The notes: generated by a model from the letters alone, not told the origin. 64,000 nucleotides of DNA from Burkholderiales bacterium UBA4657 (GCA_002405475.1 DHLX01000004.1:1-64000), one strand, 5' to 3'. Shown: positions 50,533 to 59,955, counted from the first letter of the stretch. Program-made: numbers and translations.

Positions 50533-51726
50533 CTATTTTGGGGATTCCTCTAAAAATAACAGTTGTAAATCATTCAAAAAGCGTCGTCCCAATTCAGTGG
50601 GCTTGATCCATAGCGGGTCAGACAATATAAGCCCTTTTTGCTCGGCTCGGGACAATCCCTGACTGATAGCGGCAGCAGTCAGGCCAGTGCGCTCGGTAAA
50701 GAGACTGACAGGAACTCCCTGCCTTAAACGTAAGGCATTGAGCATAAATTCAAAAACCAGGTCTTTCGGACCGAGTTCTCTTTCTTCGTGGACTGGCCTA
50801 CCGGCTAAAGCTTGCGACATATAGGAGTCGGGCTGCTTCGCTCTGGCCTGGCGAATAATACGCTGCGGAAAACTGATTTTGCTATGTGCCCCGGCGCCAA
50901 TACCTAGATAATCGCCGAAGCGCCAATAGTTGAGATTGTGGCGCGACTGTCGATCCTGGCGCGCATAAGCTGATACCTCATATTGTTGAAAGCGCTCCTG
51001 CTGTAGCCGGGTTTCAACCATCTGTTGCATGTCGCTTGCGAGCTCGTCATCGGGCAAGGTAGGTGGATATTTGGCAAAGACGGTATTCGGCTCTAAAGTC
51101 AGGTGGTACACCGAGATATGACTGGGGTCGAAGCTTATGGCGGTTTCAAGATCGGTCGCGCATTGCTCCAGCGTCTGCGACGGCAGGGCATACATCAGAT
51201 CGAGGTTGAAGTTGTCGAAGTGGCAGCGAGCCGTTTCAATGGCACGTTGAGCTTCGACGCCATTATGAATGCGCCCCAGAACTTGTAAATGCTGGTCATT
51301 AAAACTTTGAATGCCGATTGACAGTCGATTGATGCCGCTGGCACGAAAACTGGAAAATTTTTCAGACTCGACGGTACCCGGATTGGCTTCGAGCGTGATT
51401 TCAGCATCAGCGTCCAGCGGCACGCGCGCGCGCACATCGGAAAGTAAACGATCTAGTCCAGCAGGCGACAACAGTGAAGGTGTGCCGCCACCAATAAAGA
51501 TGGAGTGAACACGCCGCCCCCAAATCAAGGGTAATGAAAATTCCAGATCAGCACATAAGGCGTCGAGGTAATGCGATTCATGCTGTTGTTGCCTGACCTC
51601 GTGCGAGTTGAAATCACAATAAGGACACTTGCGTACGCACCATGGGTAATGAATGTAAAGACTGAGTGGCGGCAGCGCGCTCAACTGTAGCTGGCCTGGT
51701 GTCAGAAAACGCAGAGCAGCACTCAT
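50533..51726 (-). CDS. hemW: Radical SAM heme chaperone HemW
   Basis: A 397-residue protein with the radical SAM cluster motif CVRKCPYCDFNSH (CxxxCxxC), HSIFIGGGTPSLL, NRLSIGIQSFND and the HemW C-terminal domain. Formerly annotated as oxygen-independent coproporphyrinogen oxidase-like, HemW binds heme and helps insert it. The ATG at 51726 overlaps the rdgB stop (ATGA); an in-frame ATG at 51741 is the alternative. Order rph-rdgB-hemW on the minus strand. Confidence 0.93.
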   Translation of the reverse strand: MSAALRFLTPGQLQLSALPPLSLYIHYPWCVRKCPYCDFNSHEVRQQQHESHYLDALCADLEFSLPLIWGRRVHSIFIGGGTPSLLSPAGLDRLLSDVRARVPLDADAEITLEANPGTVESEKFSSFRASGINRLSIGIQSFNDQHLQVLGRIHNGVEAQRAIETARCHFDNFNLDLMYALPSQTLEQCATDLETAISFDPSHISVYHLTLEPNTVFAKYPPTLPDDELASDMQQMVETRLQQERFQQYEVSAYARQDRQSRHNLNYWRFGDYLGIGAGAHSKISFPQRIIRQARAKQPDSYMSQALAGRPVHEERELGPKDLVFEFMLNALRLRQGVPVSLFTERTGLTAAAISQGLSRAEQKGLILSDPLWIKPTELGRRFLNDLQLLFLEESPK

Positions 51727-52337
51727 CGCAGACTTATCCATTCATTACCGCGCCGGAGCAAAGATTGCACCGCCTGGCCACGATGACTGATAGCATTCTT
51801 GATGTCAGGCTCGAGTTCGGCTGCGGTGCAACCATGGGTCTCGATAAAAAAATGCGGATCATAACCAAAACCGGCACTACCCTTGGGTTCGGCAACTATC
51901 CTTCCATGCCAACGTGCTTCGACAATCAAAGGCATGGGGTCGTGTGGAAAACGTACCAGCGCCACTACCGCCACATAAAATGCAGTCCAGTCGGAACCAC
52001 CCAGTTCTTGTAATGCTGCAATCAGTTTTTGATTATTACGCTGATCATCCCTGGGTTCACCTGCGTATCGGGCCGAGCGCACTCCAGGTGCGTAATTCAG
52101 TGCCGGTACACATAAACCTGAATCATCGGCCAGTGCCGGTAAGTCACTCAGCCTGCTGGCATGTCGCGCCTTGGTCAGGGCATTTTCTACGAAGCTGTCA
52201 TAGGGCTCATCTACCTCGGGCAGACCTAACGCATCTGAAGTTATAATTTTCCAGCCCGAGGGCGCCAGTAAAACCTGGAATTCACGTAATTTACCAACAT
52301 TGGTTGTAGCCAACACCAGCGTCTGCGGGCGATTCAT
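51723..52337 (-). CDS. rdgB: dITP/XTP pyrophosphatase (RdgB/HAM1)
   Basis: Removes non-canonical purine triphosphates (dITP, XTP) from the nucleotide pool. The 204-residue protein has TLVLATTNVGKLREFQ (nucleotide site), LPALADDSGLCVPALNYAPGV (catalytic Asp) and GSAGFGYDPHFFI. It overlaps rph by 4 nt upstream and hemW by 4 nt downstream. Confidence 0.95.
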   Translation of the reverse strand: MNRPQTLVLATTNVGKLREFQVLLAPSGWKIITSDALGLPEVDEPYDSFVENALTKARHASRLSDLPALADDSGLCVPALNYAPGVRSARYAGEPRDDQRNNQKLIAALQELGGSDWTAFYVAVVALVRFPHDPMPLIVEARWHGRIVAEPKGSAGFGYDPHFFIETHGCTAAELEPDIKNAISHRGQAVQSLLRRGNEWISLR

Positions 52338-53062
52338 GTTTCTTTCAGGCTGTCGCGCTGCAACTGTATCAGCGTCTTGATCCCATACGCTGCAAGTTCC
52401 AGCATGGCCTCAAGTTCGCCCTTATTGAAAGCCTGGCCTTCGGCTGTACCCTGTATTTCGACAAACCCGCCCTGTCCAGTCATCACAACATTCATATCAG
52501 TGTCACAGCACGAGTCTTCAGCATAATCCAGATCAAGCACCGGAACACCTTCAACGATACCGACCGACACGGCTGCCACGTGATCACGCAGGGGATTGCT
52601 GGCCAACACCCCTTGTTGATGCAGATGAGCTATGGCGTCGGCTACTGCTACAAAGGCCCCGGTAATGCTGGCAGTGCGGGTACCACCGTCGGCCTGAATC
52701 ACATCACAGTCAATATGTAGCGTTCGTTCACCCAGTACATTCAAATCGACTACCGCCCTCAGGCTACGACCAATGAGTCGCTGAATTTCCTGAGTACGCC
52801 CGGATTGCTTGCCTTTCGCAGCTTCCCGCTCGCTGCGCGTATGCGTCGAGCGCGGCAACATGCCATACTCGGCAGTCAACCAGCCCTGTCCTTTGCCTTT
52901 CAAAAAAACTGGAACCTTGTCTTCAACACTGGCCGTACACAAGACTTGAGTGTCCCCGAAACTGACCAATACCGAACCTTCAGCATGTTTTGTGAAGTGG
53001 CGCCTAATTTGTATCTCGCGCAGTTGCCTTGGCGCGCGTCCGGATGGGCGGGTTGAATGCAT
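52334..53062 (-). CDS. rph: Ribonuclease PH
   Basis: Phosphorolytic 3'-5' exoribonuclease that trims tRNA 3' ends. The 242-residue full-length protein contains RPSGRAPRQLREIQIRR, GWLTAEYGMLPRSTHTR, RLIGRSLRAVVDLNVLG, DCDVIQADGGTRTASI and AVSVGIVEGVPVLDLDYAED. The C-terminus is intact, unlike the frameshifted rph of E. coli K-12. It overlaps rdgB by 4 nt and lies 23 bp downstream of the PP2C gene. Confidence 0.96.
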   Translation of the reverse strand: MHSTRPSGRAPRQLREIQIRRHFTKHAEGSVLVSFGDTQVLCTASVEDKVPVFLKGKGQGWLTAEYGMLPRSTHTRSEREAAKGKQSGRTQEIQRLIGRSLRAVVDLNVLGERTLHIDCDVIQADGGTRTASITGAFVAVADAIAHLHQQGVLASNPLRDHVAAVSVGIVEGVPVLDLDYAEDSCCDTDMNVVMTGQGGFVEIQGTAEGQAFNKGELEAMLELAAYGIKTLIQLQRDSLKET

Positions 53063-53085
53063 AGCGGTCAGGTCAAAGTGAATGT

Positions 53086-54033
53086 TTATTTATTCTTGCC
53101 GCCCGTTTTTTGTGTACGTGCAATAGCCTGACGAATTTCAGCAATAGCCGACTCAATAGCGTCTTCGCTCATGGGGTCGGCATCAGCATCAGCATCAGCA
53201 TCAGCATCGGCCTCAACCGGAATGGTGGTGACAAACTCATCCTCACCCAGCACTGTGGGTGCAGTGAGGGTTGACTCGGCCTGGGCATTGCCAGGATCGT
53301 CCCAACTCATGCCTATAGCACTGACATTATCTGAAGTTGCGCCAGCCTCAGCCAAAGCCAGATTAACGAGATCGGGCACGGCGCGCATGACTTTGCCATC
53401 CTTGAATGCTGTTGCGATTGTGCTCTCATTGAGCGGCGCCCACAAACCGTCAGAACAAAGTAAAAAACAGTCACCCACTCTGATTTTGACTGGGTCTGCC
53501 AATTCAATTAAAGGCATGGCCGGTGCACCCAGGCAATTAAACAGACTATTGCGATCAGGTAAATCATCGGGAGTATCATTTTTGTTCAGTAAGCCATCTG
53601 CAATCATGGCTTCGAGTTGCGAATGATCGCGAGTGACCTCCAAAATGCCACAATCACGAATCCAGTACAGGCGCGAGTCGCCAGCATGCGCCCACCACGC
53701 CGTGTCATTCTGAAAAACAGCCGTAACGCAGGTAGTACGGGGTGATTCCGGCAAACCTCGGCCAGCACGATAACGATGAATTTCAACATGAGCTGCCATC
53801 ATCGCATCTTCAAGAAACTGGCGTGGATCGCTTAACCTGCTCCGTGCCTCACGCTGAAACATCTTGCCAATGGCCTGTACTGCCAGCTGGGCTGCCACTT
53901 CGCCGTACATATGGCCTCCCATACCATCACACAGCACCATAAGCAGCGAATCCTTGGTATAAACGTAGCCGATACGATCCTGATTGGTTTTGCGACCACC
54001 ACGTTTACTTTCCTGATAAATTGAAAAACGCAT
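53086..54033 (-). CDS. PP2C-type Ser/Thr protein phosphatase with Asp-Ala repeat tail
   Basis: A 315-residue protein. The PPM domain (about 1-245) has the metal-binding motifs GGRKTNQDRIG, LCDGMGGHMYGEVAA, AHAGDSRLYWIRD and TSDNVSAIGMSW. The C-terminal 65 residues are acidic and disordered and include an (Ala-Asp) run of six from a GCATCA hexanucleotide repeat (about 53180-53209). It is 23 bp after the protein kinase gene, forming a kinase/phosphatase pair that probably reverses the same phosphorylations. Targets are not visible. Confidence 0.9.
   Translation of the reverse strand: MRFSIYQESKRGGRKTNQDRIGYVYTKDSLLMVLCDGMGGHMYGEVAAQLAVQAIGKMFQREARSRLSDPRQFLEDAMMAAHVEIHRYRAGRGLPESPRTTCVTAVFQNDTAWWAHAGDSRLYWIRDCGILEVTRDHSQLEAMIADGLLNKNDTPDDLPDRNSLFNCLGAPAMPLIELADPVKIRVGDCFLLCSDGLWAPLNESTIATAFKDGKVMRAVPDLVNLALAEAGATSDNVSAIGMSWDDPGNAQAESTLTAPTVLGEDEFVTTIPVEADADADADADADPMSEDAIESAIAEIRQAIARTQKTGGKNK
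53180..53209. repeat. GCATCA hexanucleotide tandem repeat inside the PP2C gene
   Basis: Four GCATCA units followed by GCATCG, coding on the minus strand for alternating Ala and Asp. Unit length is a multiple of three, so slippage changes linker length and not frame. Confidence 0.9.
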
Positions 54034-54056
54034 GAAATGATTCCGAAAGAAAATTT

Positions 54057-55064
54057 TCAGCGCCAGTCAGTAGGAATACCTGATGCAGCAGAGCTATTCT
54101 TATCGCCTGACTTGCCACGACCTGAAAAGTGCTGGTAAATTTTTTTCAGCAAGCCTGTACTTTCTTGGCGACGTGGTTCTTCCAACAATAACTTCTGAAC
54201 TGCAAATACACTTTGTGGACGCTGGTCTGCCTCCATTTTCAGGCACCATTCAATCAATTGCAACAATTCTGAAGAATAGTGGGCGCGGTGCTGCTTCAGG
54301 GCGGAAGTTATTTTATCGCTTTCCTTGCGCGCATCCGCTGGCTGCGGTGGCGTACCGGAGATACAGGCGAACATAGCAGCACCAACGCTGTAAATATCGG
54401 TCCAGGGTCCCAATGTAGTCGACTTGGAATGCAGCTCAGGGGCCGCAAATCCTGGGGTATACATGGGGTATAACTTTTCATCCTCACGATGCAAAGTCTG
54501 GCGCGCAGCACCAAAATCAAGCAGCAAGGGAGTGGCATCTGATAGCAAATAAATATTCGCTGGTTTGATATCCAGATGCAATAATTTGTTGGCGTGAACT
54601 TCGCGCAAGCCATTGAGCACTTGGGAAAAGATGTTACGTATCGTGGTTTCTCCCATGATGTAGTCGCGTCCCGGGCTGTCACGTCGACGCAAAATCAGCT
54701 CCTGCAGCGAACGCCCAGCTTCATACTTCATCACCATGTAGACGGTACCATTGGCGCGAAAAAAATTCAGAACTCTGACCACATTGGGGTGCAGGATCTT
54801 CGCCAACGCCCGGCCTTCTTCAAAAAAGCATTTAAGCCCAACACGAAAAGTTGCCAGATTCTGGGGAACGATAGACGGTTCCAATTCGCCCTCACGCCTG
54901 ACTACCAGCGTGCTGGGAAGGTACTCTTTGATGGCTACAGGCGTATTGTCCTCGTCCAGCGCCAAATAAACGATCGAAAAACCGCCAGAGGAGAGCTTCT
55001 TTACGATACGATAGCCTCCAATAACGAGACCTGACGGTAAAGAAGCGTTTTGTTGTGATGACAT
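54057..55064 (-). CDS. Eukaryotic-like Ser/Thr protein kinase
   Basis: A 335-residue kinase. The Gly-rich loop is LSSGGFSIVY. It has the ATP-anchoring lysine VAIK (K46), catalytic loop HLDIKPANIYL (D165, K167, N170; HLD in place of HRD), DFGAA (D183) and the activation/APE region GFAAPELH. The C-terminal tail (300-335) is basic and has no membrane segment, so it is cytosolic. ATG 55064 diverges from yicC with a 55-bp spacer. It is paired with the PP2C gene. Confidence 0.92.
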   Translation of the reverse strand: MSSQQNASLPSGLVIGGYRIVKKLSSGGFSIVYLALDEDNTPVAIKEYLPSTLVVRREGELEPSIVPQNLATFRVGLKCFFEEGRALAKILHPNVVRVLNFFRANGTVYMVMKYEAGRSLQELILRRRDSPGRDYIMGETTIRNIFSQVLNGLREVHANKLLHLDIKPANIYLLSDATPLLLDFGAARQTLHREDEKLYPMYTPGFAAPELHSKSTTLGPWTDIYSVGAAMFACISGTPPQPADARKESDKITSALKQHRAHYSSELLQLIEWCLKMEADQRPQSVFAVQKLLLEEPRRQESTGLLKKIYQHFSGRGKSGDKNSSAASGIPTDWR

Positions 55065-55119
55065 TGAATTGAGGGCTGTAAAATGGATTCGTACCTAGAT
55101 TGTAAATAAAGTTCTGCCT

Positions 55120-56055
55120 ATGCATGCAAATTCTGTTCGACAAACTTGCTTCAGTATGACGGGTTTTGCCCGTTCTCAGTGTGAATTCGGGGGCGGCGCC
55201 CTGGTTCTTGAACTACGCAGTGTTAACTCACGTTTTCTGGATCTAAGCCTTCGTCTGCCCGACGAATTACGTGGTTTTGAGTCGGTATTGCGAGAAAAAA
55301 TCAGCGCTTTTGTGCTGCGCGGCAAAGTAGAATGCCGCCTGACCCTGCAGCATAAACAGCAAAGCAGCTTAACCCAGGTTTTACCAGAGGAATCGGTACT
55401 GGCACGGCTACATCAATGGCAGACACGCATACGTGAATTACACCCCGATGCGGCTCCGTTGAGCGTTGCAGACCTGTTACGCTGGCCCGGGGTGCTGGCA
55501 GAAACCGAAACCGACTTTCAGGAACTGTCAGCGGCGCTGTTGCGGTGTCTTGAAGAATGTCTGAAACAGTTCCAGGACACCCGCCAGCGCGAAGGTCAAA
55601 AGCTGGCTTCGGTTTTACAAGACCGTTGCACGGCAGTCACAAATTTGGTTCGAGGGCTTCAGCCTAAACTGCCTGCCCTGCGCGAAACCTACCAGAAAAA
55701 GGCTTTGGAAAAACTGTCCGAGGCGCTGGGCGTGGTGGCTCCACATGGGGTCAGCGCCATGAGCAAAGATGAAATTGCCCAGCGTTTATCAACCGAAGTG
55801 GCCATGTATGTTCTGCGCGCTGATGTCGACGAAGAAATTGAGCGACTCATGACCCACGTAAAAGAAGTTCAGCGCGTGCTAAGCCAGCCCGGTTCTGGTG
55901 GCATTGGCAAACGACTCGATTTTTTGATGCAAGAATTGCATAGGGAAGCCAATACCCTGGGAAGCAAGTCCTTGACACTGGAAATGTCTAATGCCTCTCT
56001 GGAACTGAAAGTATTGATCGAACAAATGCGTGAGCAGGTACAGAATATCGAATGA
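55120..56055 (+). CDS. yicC: YicC/YloC family endoribonuclease
   Basis: A 311-residue protein with the family N-terminus SMTGFARSQCEFGGGAL, LRSVNSRFLDLSLRLPDELR and the C-terminal block GGIGKRLDFLMQELHREANTLGSK. YicC-type proteins cleave RNA and affect sRNA turnover. The ATG at 55120 gives 12 residues before MTGF; an ATG at 55156 would start at MTGF itself, slightly shorter than relatives, so I keep 55120. The stop overlaps gmk by 4 nt. Confidence 0.9.
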   Translation: MHANSVRQTCFSMTGFARSQCEFGGGALVLELRSVNSRFLDLSLRLPDELRGFESVLREKISAFVLRGKVECRLTLQHKQQSSLTQVLPEESVLARLHQWQTRIRELHPDAAPLSVADLLRWPGVLAETETDFQELSAALLRCLEECLKQFQDTRQREGQKLASVLQDRCTAVTNLVRGLQPKLPALRETYQKKALEKLSEALGVVAPHGVSAMSKDEIAQRLSTEVAMYVLRADVDEEIERLMTHVKEVQRVLSQPGSGGIGKRLDFLMQELHREANTLGSKSLTLEMSNASLELKVLIEQMREQVQNIE

Positions 56056-56723
56056 AATCTTTTCCCTATCCCAGATCCGGCTTTGCCGGTAGCCTGTTAA
56101 TGGTGGTGGCTCCCAGCGGCGCCGGAAAGTCATCGCTGGTCAAAGCTTTGCTACAAAAAATTGACCAGATAGAACTGTCAATTTCCTACACGACACGCAG
56201 CCCCAGATCAGGGGAACAACATGGTCGCGAGTATCACTTTGTAAACCTGACAGAATTTCAGCGCATGGAACAGGCAGGAGAATTTCTGGAACATGCTGAG
56301 GTTCACGGTAACCGCTATGGCACATCGCGCGCCTGGATTGAACAGCGATTGGGCCAAGGTGTCGATGTTCTGCTGGAAATCGACTGGCAGGGCGCACAAC
56401 AGGTCAGGGAACGGTTTGCCGACGACCCGAGGGTTGGAATAACGGGCATTTTTATTCTTCCTCCCTCTTTTGAAACCCTGGAAGAACGTCTGCGTAATCG
56501 TGGCCAGGACTCTGAACCCATCATTTCACGCCGTCTGCTTGCCGCAGGGAGTGAAATCGCACATGCACCGGAATTTGAGCATGTTATTATTAACCAGGAT
56601 TTTGACTCGGCTCTGGACGATCTGGTCAGTATAGTGAGAGCCGCCCGTACCCGTTATTCTGCCCAGCATGCCCGTCATCGGCGTTTGTTCGCCCAACTGG
56701 GTCTGGGAGGTGAAAACAGTTAA
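56052..56723 (+). CDS. gmk: Guanylate kinase
   Basis: Phosphorylates GMP to GDP. The 223-residue protein has P-loop VVAPSGAGKSSL, the GMP-binding ISYTTRSPRSGEQHG and HFVNLTEFQ, and VLLEIDWQGAQQVR. It sits in the conserved order yicC-gmk-rpoZ-spoT, overlapping yicC by 4 nt. It links guanine nucleotide supply to the (p)ppGpp enzyme downstream. Confidence 0.97.
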   Translation: MKSFPYPRSGFAGSLLMVVAPSGAGKSSLVKALLQKIDQIELSISYTTRSPRSGEQHGREYHFVNLTEFQRMEQAGEFLEHAEVHGNRYGTSRAWIEQRLGQGVDVLLEIDWQGAQQVRERFADDPRVGITGIFILPPSFETLEERLRNRGQDSEPIISRRLLAAGSEIAHAPEFEHVIINQDFDSALDDLVSIVRAARTRYSAQHARHRRLFAQLGLGGENS

Positions 56724-56740
56724 TTCATGGAGTTACCCTG

Positions 56741-56944
56741 ATGGCACGTATTACCGTAGAAGATTGTCTGAAACTGATCCCGAATCGTTTCCAGCTGACT
56801 TTGGCAGCAACCTATCGCGCCCGTCAACTGGCTCAAGGTCATACCCCAAAGATTGAATCCAAGGATAAGGCTACTGTTACCGCACTGCGTGAGATAGCAG
56901 CTGGTAAAGTAGGCCTGGAAATGTTGAAAAAGGTTCCAACCTGA
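56741..56944 (+). CDS. rpoZ: RNA polymerase omega subunit
   Basis: A 67-residue subunit aiding assembly of beta' and (p)ppGpp binding to polymerase. The MARITVEDCLKLIPNRFQLT start and ATVTALREIAAGKVG are diagnostic. It lies 17 bp after gmk and 4 bp before spoT. Confidence 0.97.
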   Translation: MARITVEDCLKLIPNRFQLTLAATYRARQLAQGHTPKIESKDKATVTALREIAAGKVGLEMLKKVPT

Positions 56945-56948
56945 ATTC

Positions 56949-59336
56949 ATGAGCTCCGAGCGGCGCAGCCCCACAGCCTCCTCCGCCGCGACGGCATTGC
57001 CAGATGCTTTAGCTGGACATTTATCGATCACACAGCAACTATCACAGGCACTGGCAAACTCCTCATCGCCGGTTCATACTCGTGACAATAATCTTGACCG
57101 TGGACTTGGCACCGACATAGAAAAACCGGCAAAAAAAAAATTGCTGCGCTCATTGGGTCATATATCGGCACCGGCCGGCCTGGGTCATGCACAAGTTGTA
57201 CCGCATCAATCTGATGTCCCGAGTTTTGCCGCTTTACTGCCCGCATTAAACCAGTATCTGAATGAAGCCGAAATTGCACGTATTCGCGAAGCCTATAAAT
57301 TTTCAGATGACGCTCACCTCGGTCAGTTTCGTGCTTCCGGTGAACCCTATATTTCTCACCCCCTGGCAGTAACCGAAATTTGTGCCGGCTGGAATCTTGA
57401 TGCCCAGGCACTATGCGCTGCCTTGCTGCATGATGTTATTGAAGACCAGGGAATCGCCAAGGAAAACCTGGTCGAACAGTTTGGTGCCACCGTAGCAGAA
57501 CTGGTCGATGGTCTATCCAAGCTAGACAAAATTGAATCCCAGACGCTAGAAGACGCAGAAGCGGAAAATTTTCGCAAAATCGTCCTGGCCATGAGCCGCG
57601 ATGTACGGGTCATCCTGGTCAAACTGGCAGATCGACTCCACAACATGCGCACCCTGGCCGGACTTTCGGGGCAAAAACGCGTGCGTATTGCCCGGGAAAC
57701 CCTGGATATCTATGCGCCCATTGCCCATCGACTGGGATTGAATCTGGTGTACCGGGAATTACAGGATCTAAGCTTTTCGCACTTGCACCCAATGCGTTAT
57801 GCGGTGCTTAAACGCGCGGTACAGGCGGCACGGGGTAACCGGCGTGAGTCGGTAGACCGGATTGAAGAAGATCTGAAACAGGCTTTGCTCAATGTGGGTT
57901 TACAAGCCCAAGTATATTCACGCGAAAAAAGCCTGTATGGCATTTACCGCAAGATGCAGCGCAAGCATCTGTCATTCTCACAAGTGCTGGATGTCCAGGG
58001 CTACCGTATCGTAGTTGAAACCCATACCCAGTGCTATGTGGCTTTAGGTGCACTGCATGCACTCTACAAACCCGTACCAGGAAAATTCCAGGACTTTATT
58101 GCCATCCCGAAAATCAATAACTATCAGTCGCTGCACACCACTTTGATCGGCCCTTACGGCATGCCGGTTGAATTTCAAATTCGTACAGAGGCCATGCACC
58201 GGGTTGCAGAAAACGGTGTCGCTGCACACTGGCTGTATAAAGCAGATGACGCCAGTCTGAATGATTTACAAAAGCGTACGCATAGCTGGTTGCAGTCCTT
58301 GCTGGACGTACAACAACAGTCCGGTGACGCCTCCGAATTTCTGGAACACGTCAAAATCGACCTGTTTCCTGATGCAGTTTATGTCTTCACACCGAAATCC
58401 AAGATTGTCTCCTTGCCCAGAGGGGCTACCAGTATCGACTTCGCTTACCAGATACACACCCAGGTCGGTAATCAGGCGGTAGCCGTACGCATCAATGGTG
58501 TCAATGCCCCATTACGTACCGAGCTGAAGAGTGGTGATGTGGTCGAGATCGTGACTTCATCAGGATCAAAACCCAATCCGGCCTGGCTCGGCTTCGTCCG
58601 CACCGCCAAGGCGCGCTTTGAAATCCGTCACGCATTACGTACTTCGAACCTGCCAGAAGCCATTGCGCTGGGAAAACGTCTTTTAACCCAGGCTTTTGGC
58701 GCGCTGGAAGGCTCCATCGACAACCTGTCGGACGAAGATTGGAAACAATTGGCCGAGGCGCACGGTGTAAAAGACCATGATACCTTGCTCGCCGATATTG
58801 GCTTAGGCAGACGACTGGCTCCGGTGATTGCCCGGCGCGCATTTGCTGACTATGAAGCCGCCACTCATACCCATTCCCCGACCTACTCGCATATTGTCAT
58901 CAGCGGTAACGAGGGTTCAGCCGTGCAATGCGCCTCCTGTTGCCAGCCTATTCCGGGCGACAATATCATCGGTCAGATGCGTAAGGGACATGGGTTGATG
59001 CTGCATCAGGCTGACTGCGCCGTTGCCTTGAAGCAAAGAGCCAAAGATCCGGATCGCTGGATCGAAGACATCAGCTGGGCCGACCGCACGAGTCGATCCT
59101 TTGAAACCAGCATCGCCGTAACGGCCAAAAATCAGCGCGGTGCCCTGGGTAGAATTGCGGCCGAAATTGCCAGTAGCGATGTCAACATTATCAAAGTCGA
59201 TACCACGGATGCCGAGGATTCAAGCCTGGTCGAGGATGTTTTTGTTGTCCAGGTGACTGACCGCAACCATCTGGCTGCACTGATCCGTAACTTACGTCAC
59301 GTTCCTGATGTGGTTCGGGTTAGTCGTAACCGATAA
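56949..59336 (+). CDS. spoT: Bifunctional (p)ppGpp synthetase/hydrolase SpoT (Rsh)
   Basis: A 795-residue stringent-response enzyme. An unusual Ser/Ala-rich N-terminal extension of about 95 residues is followed by the HD hydrolase (ISHPLAVTEI, LLHDVIED), so hydrolysis is intact. The synthetase is KSLYGIYRKMQRKHLSF, LDVQGYRIVV, KINNYQSLHTTLIGP and EFQIRTEAMHRVAENGVAAHW. TGS (VYVFTPKSKIVSLPRGATS), a zinc/Cys segment (CASCCQPIPGD) and a C-terminal ACT domain follow. Intact HD residues point to SpoT rather than RelA. The gene ends 6 bp before the convergent greB. Confidence 0.96.
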   Translation: MSSERRSPTASSAATALPDALAGHLSITQQLSQALANSSSPVHTRDNNLDRGLGTDIEKPAKKKLLRSLGHISAPAGLGHAQVVPHQSDVPSFAALLPALNQYLNEAEIARIREAYKFSDDAHLGQFRASGEPYISHPLAVTEICAGWNLDAQALCAALLHDVIEDQGIAKENLVEQFGATVAELVDGLSKLDKIESQTLEDAEAENFRKIVLAMSRDVRVILVKLADRLHNMRTLAGLSGQKRVRIARETLDIYAPIAHRLGLNLVYRELQDLSFSHLHPMRYAVLKRAVQAARGNRRESVDRIEEDLKQALLNVGLQAQVYSREKSLYGIYRKMQRKHLSFSQVLDVQGYRIVVETHTQCYVALGALHALYKPVPGKFQDFIAIPKINNYQSLHTTLIGPYGMPVEFQIRTEAMHRVAENGVAAHWLYKADDASLNDLQKRTHSWLQSLLDVQQQSGDASEFLEHVKIDLFPDAVYVFTPKSKIVSLPRGATSIDFAYQIHTQVGNQAVAVRINGVNAPLRTELKSGDVVEIVTSSGSKPNPAWLGFVRTAKARFEIRHALRTSNLPEAIALGKRLLTQAFGALEGSIDNLSDEDWKQLAEAHGVKDHDTLLADIGLGRRLAPVIARRAFADYEAATHTHSPTYSHIVISGNEGSAVQCASCCQPIPGDNIIGQMRKGHGLMLHQADCAVALKQRAKDPDRWIEDISWADRTSRSFETSIAVTAKNQRGALGRIAAEIASSDVNIIKVDTTDAEDSSLVEDVFVVQVTDRNHLAALIRNLRHVPDVVRVSRNR

Positions 59337-59342
59337 TCCTGT

Positions 59343-59900
59343 TTAGTCGATAGCGTGATAAGCTACGCTCAAAATCTCGAGTGAGTAATTGCCCTGGGGC
59401 AGACGCAATAAAACGCTGTCGCCTTCCCTTGCCTTCAACAGCGCTCTGGCCACCGGCGATATCCAGCTCACAAAACCTCGCCCAGGGTCAACTTCATCCA
59501 TGCCCACAATGGTAATGGTCTGCTCGGTTCCATCGGGTTCGGCATAAGTCACCGTGGCGCCAAAAAAAATCTGGTCGGTCGCTTCACGCTGGCCGGGGTC
59601 AACAATTTCTGCCTGATCCAGTCTTTTTGTCAAAAAACGGATGCGACGATCAATTTCGCGCAAGCGTTTTTTTCCATATAAATAATCGCCATTCTCTGAA
59701 CGATCGCCATTGCTGGCGGCCCAAGACACTATCCTGACCACTTCCGGCCGCTCGGTATCAATTAAATGCAGCAGTTCCTGCTTCAAACGTTCATAACCGG
59801 CTGGGGTCATGTAATTTTTACTACCTACGGGCAAGGTTTGCTCCGCCGGCAGGATTTCATCCGTCGATAATTCGGCTTCTTTAGTAAAGGCTTTGCTCAT
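59343..59900 (-). CDS. greB: Transcription elongation factor GreB
   Basis: Stimulates transcript cleavage by backtracked RNA polymerase. The 185-residue protein has an N-terminal coiled coil with ASNGDRSENGDYLYGKKRLR, whose basic KKRLR patch and spacing fit GreB, and the C-terminal FKBP-like domain GRGFVSWISPVARALL and DSVLLRLPQGNYSLEIL. An N-terminal extension of about 28 residues precedes NYMTPAGYERLKQELL. It is convergent with spoT and lies 55 bp downstream of fliE on the same strand. Confidence 0.93.
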   Translation of the reverse strand: MSKAFTKEAELSTDEILPAEQTLPVGSKNYMTPAGYERLKQELLHLIDTERPEVVRIVSWAASNGDRSENGDYLYGKKRLREIDRRIRFLTKRLDQAEIVDPGQREATDQIFFGATVTYAEPDGTEQTITIVGMDEVDPGRGFVSWISPVARALLKAREGDSVLLRLPQGNYSLEILSVAYHAID

Positions 59901-59955
59901 GACCGCTAGTTTAGCGTCACTGCCTAACTTGCTTGAATATCGGGGAAAGGCTGGC

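Noticed and set aside
53180..53209. Phase-variable on/off switch in the PP2C gene
   Set aside because: The repeat unit is 6 bp, so slippage keeps the reading frame; only tail length can change.
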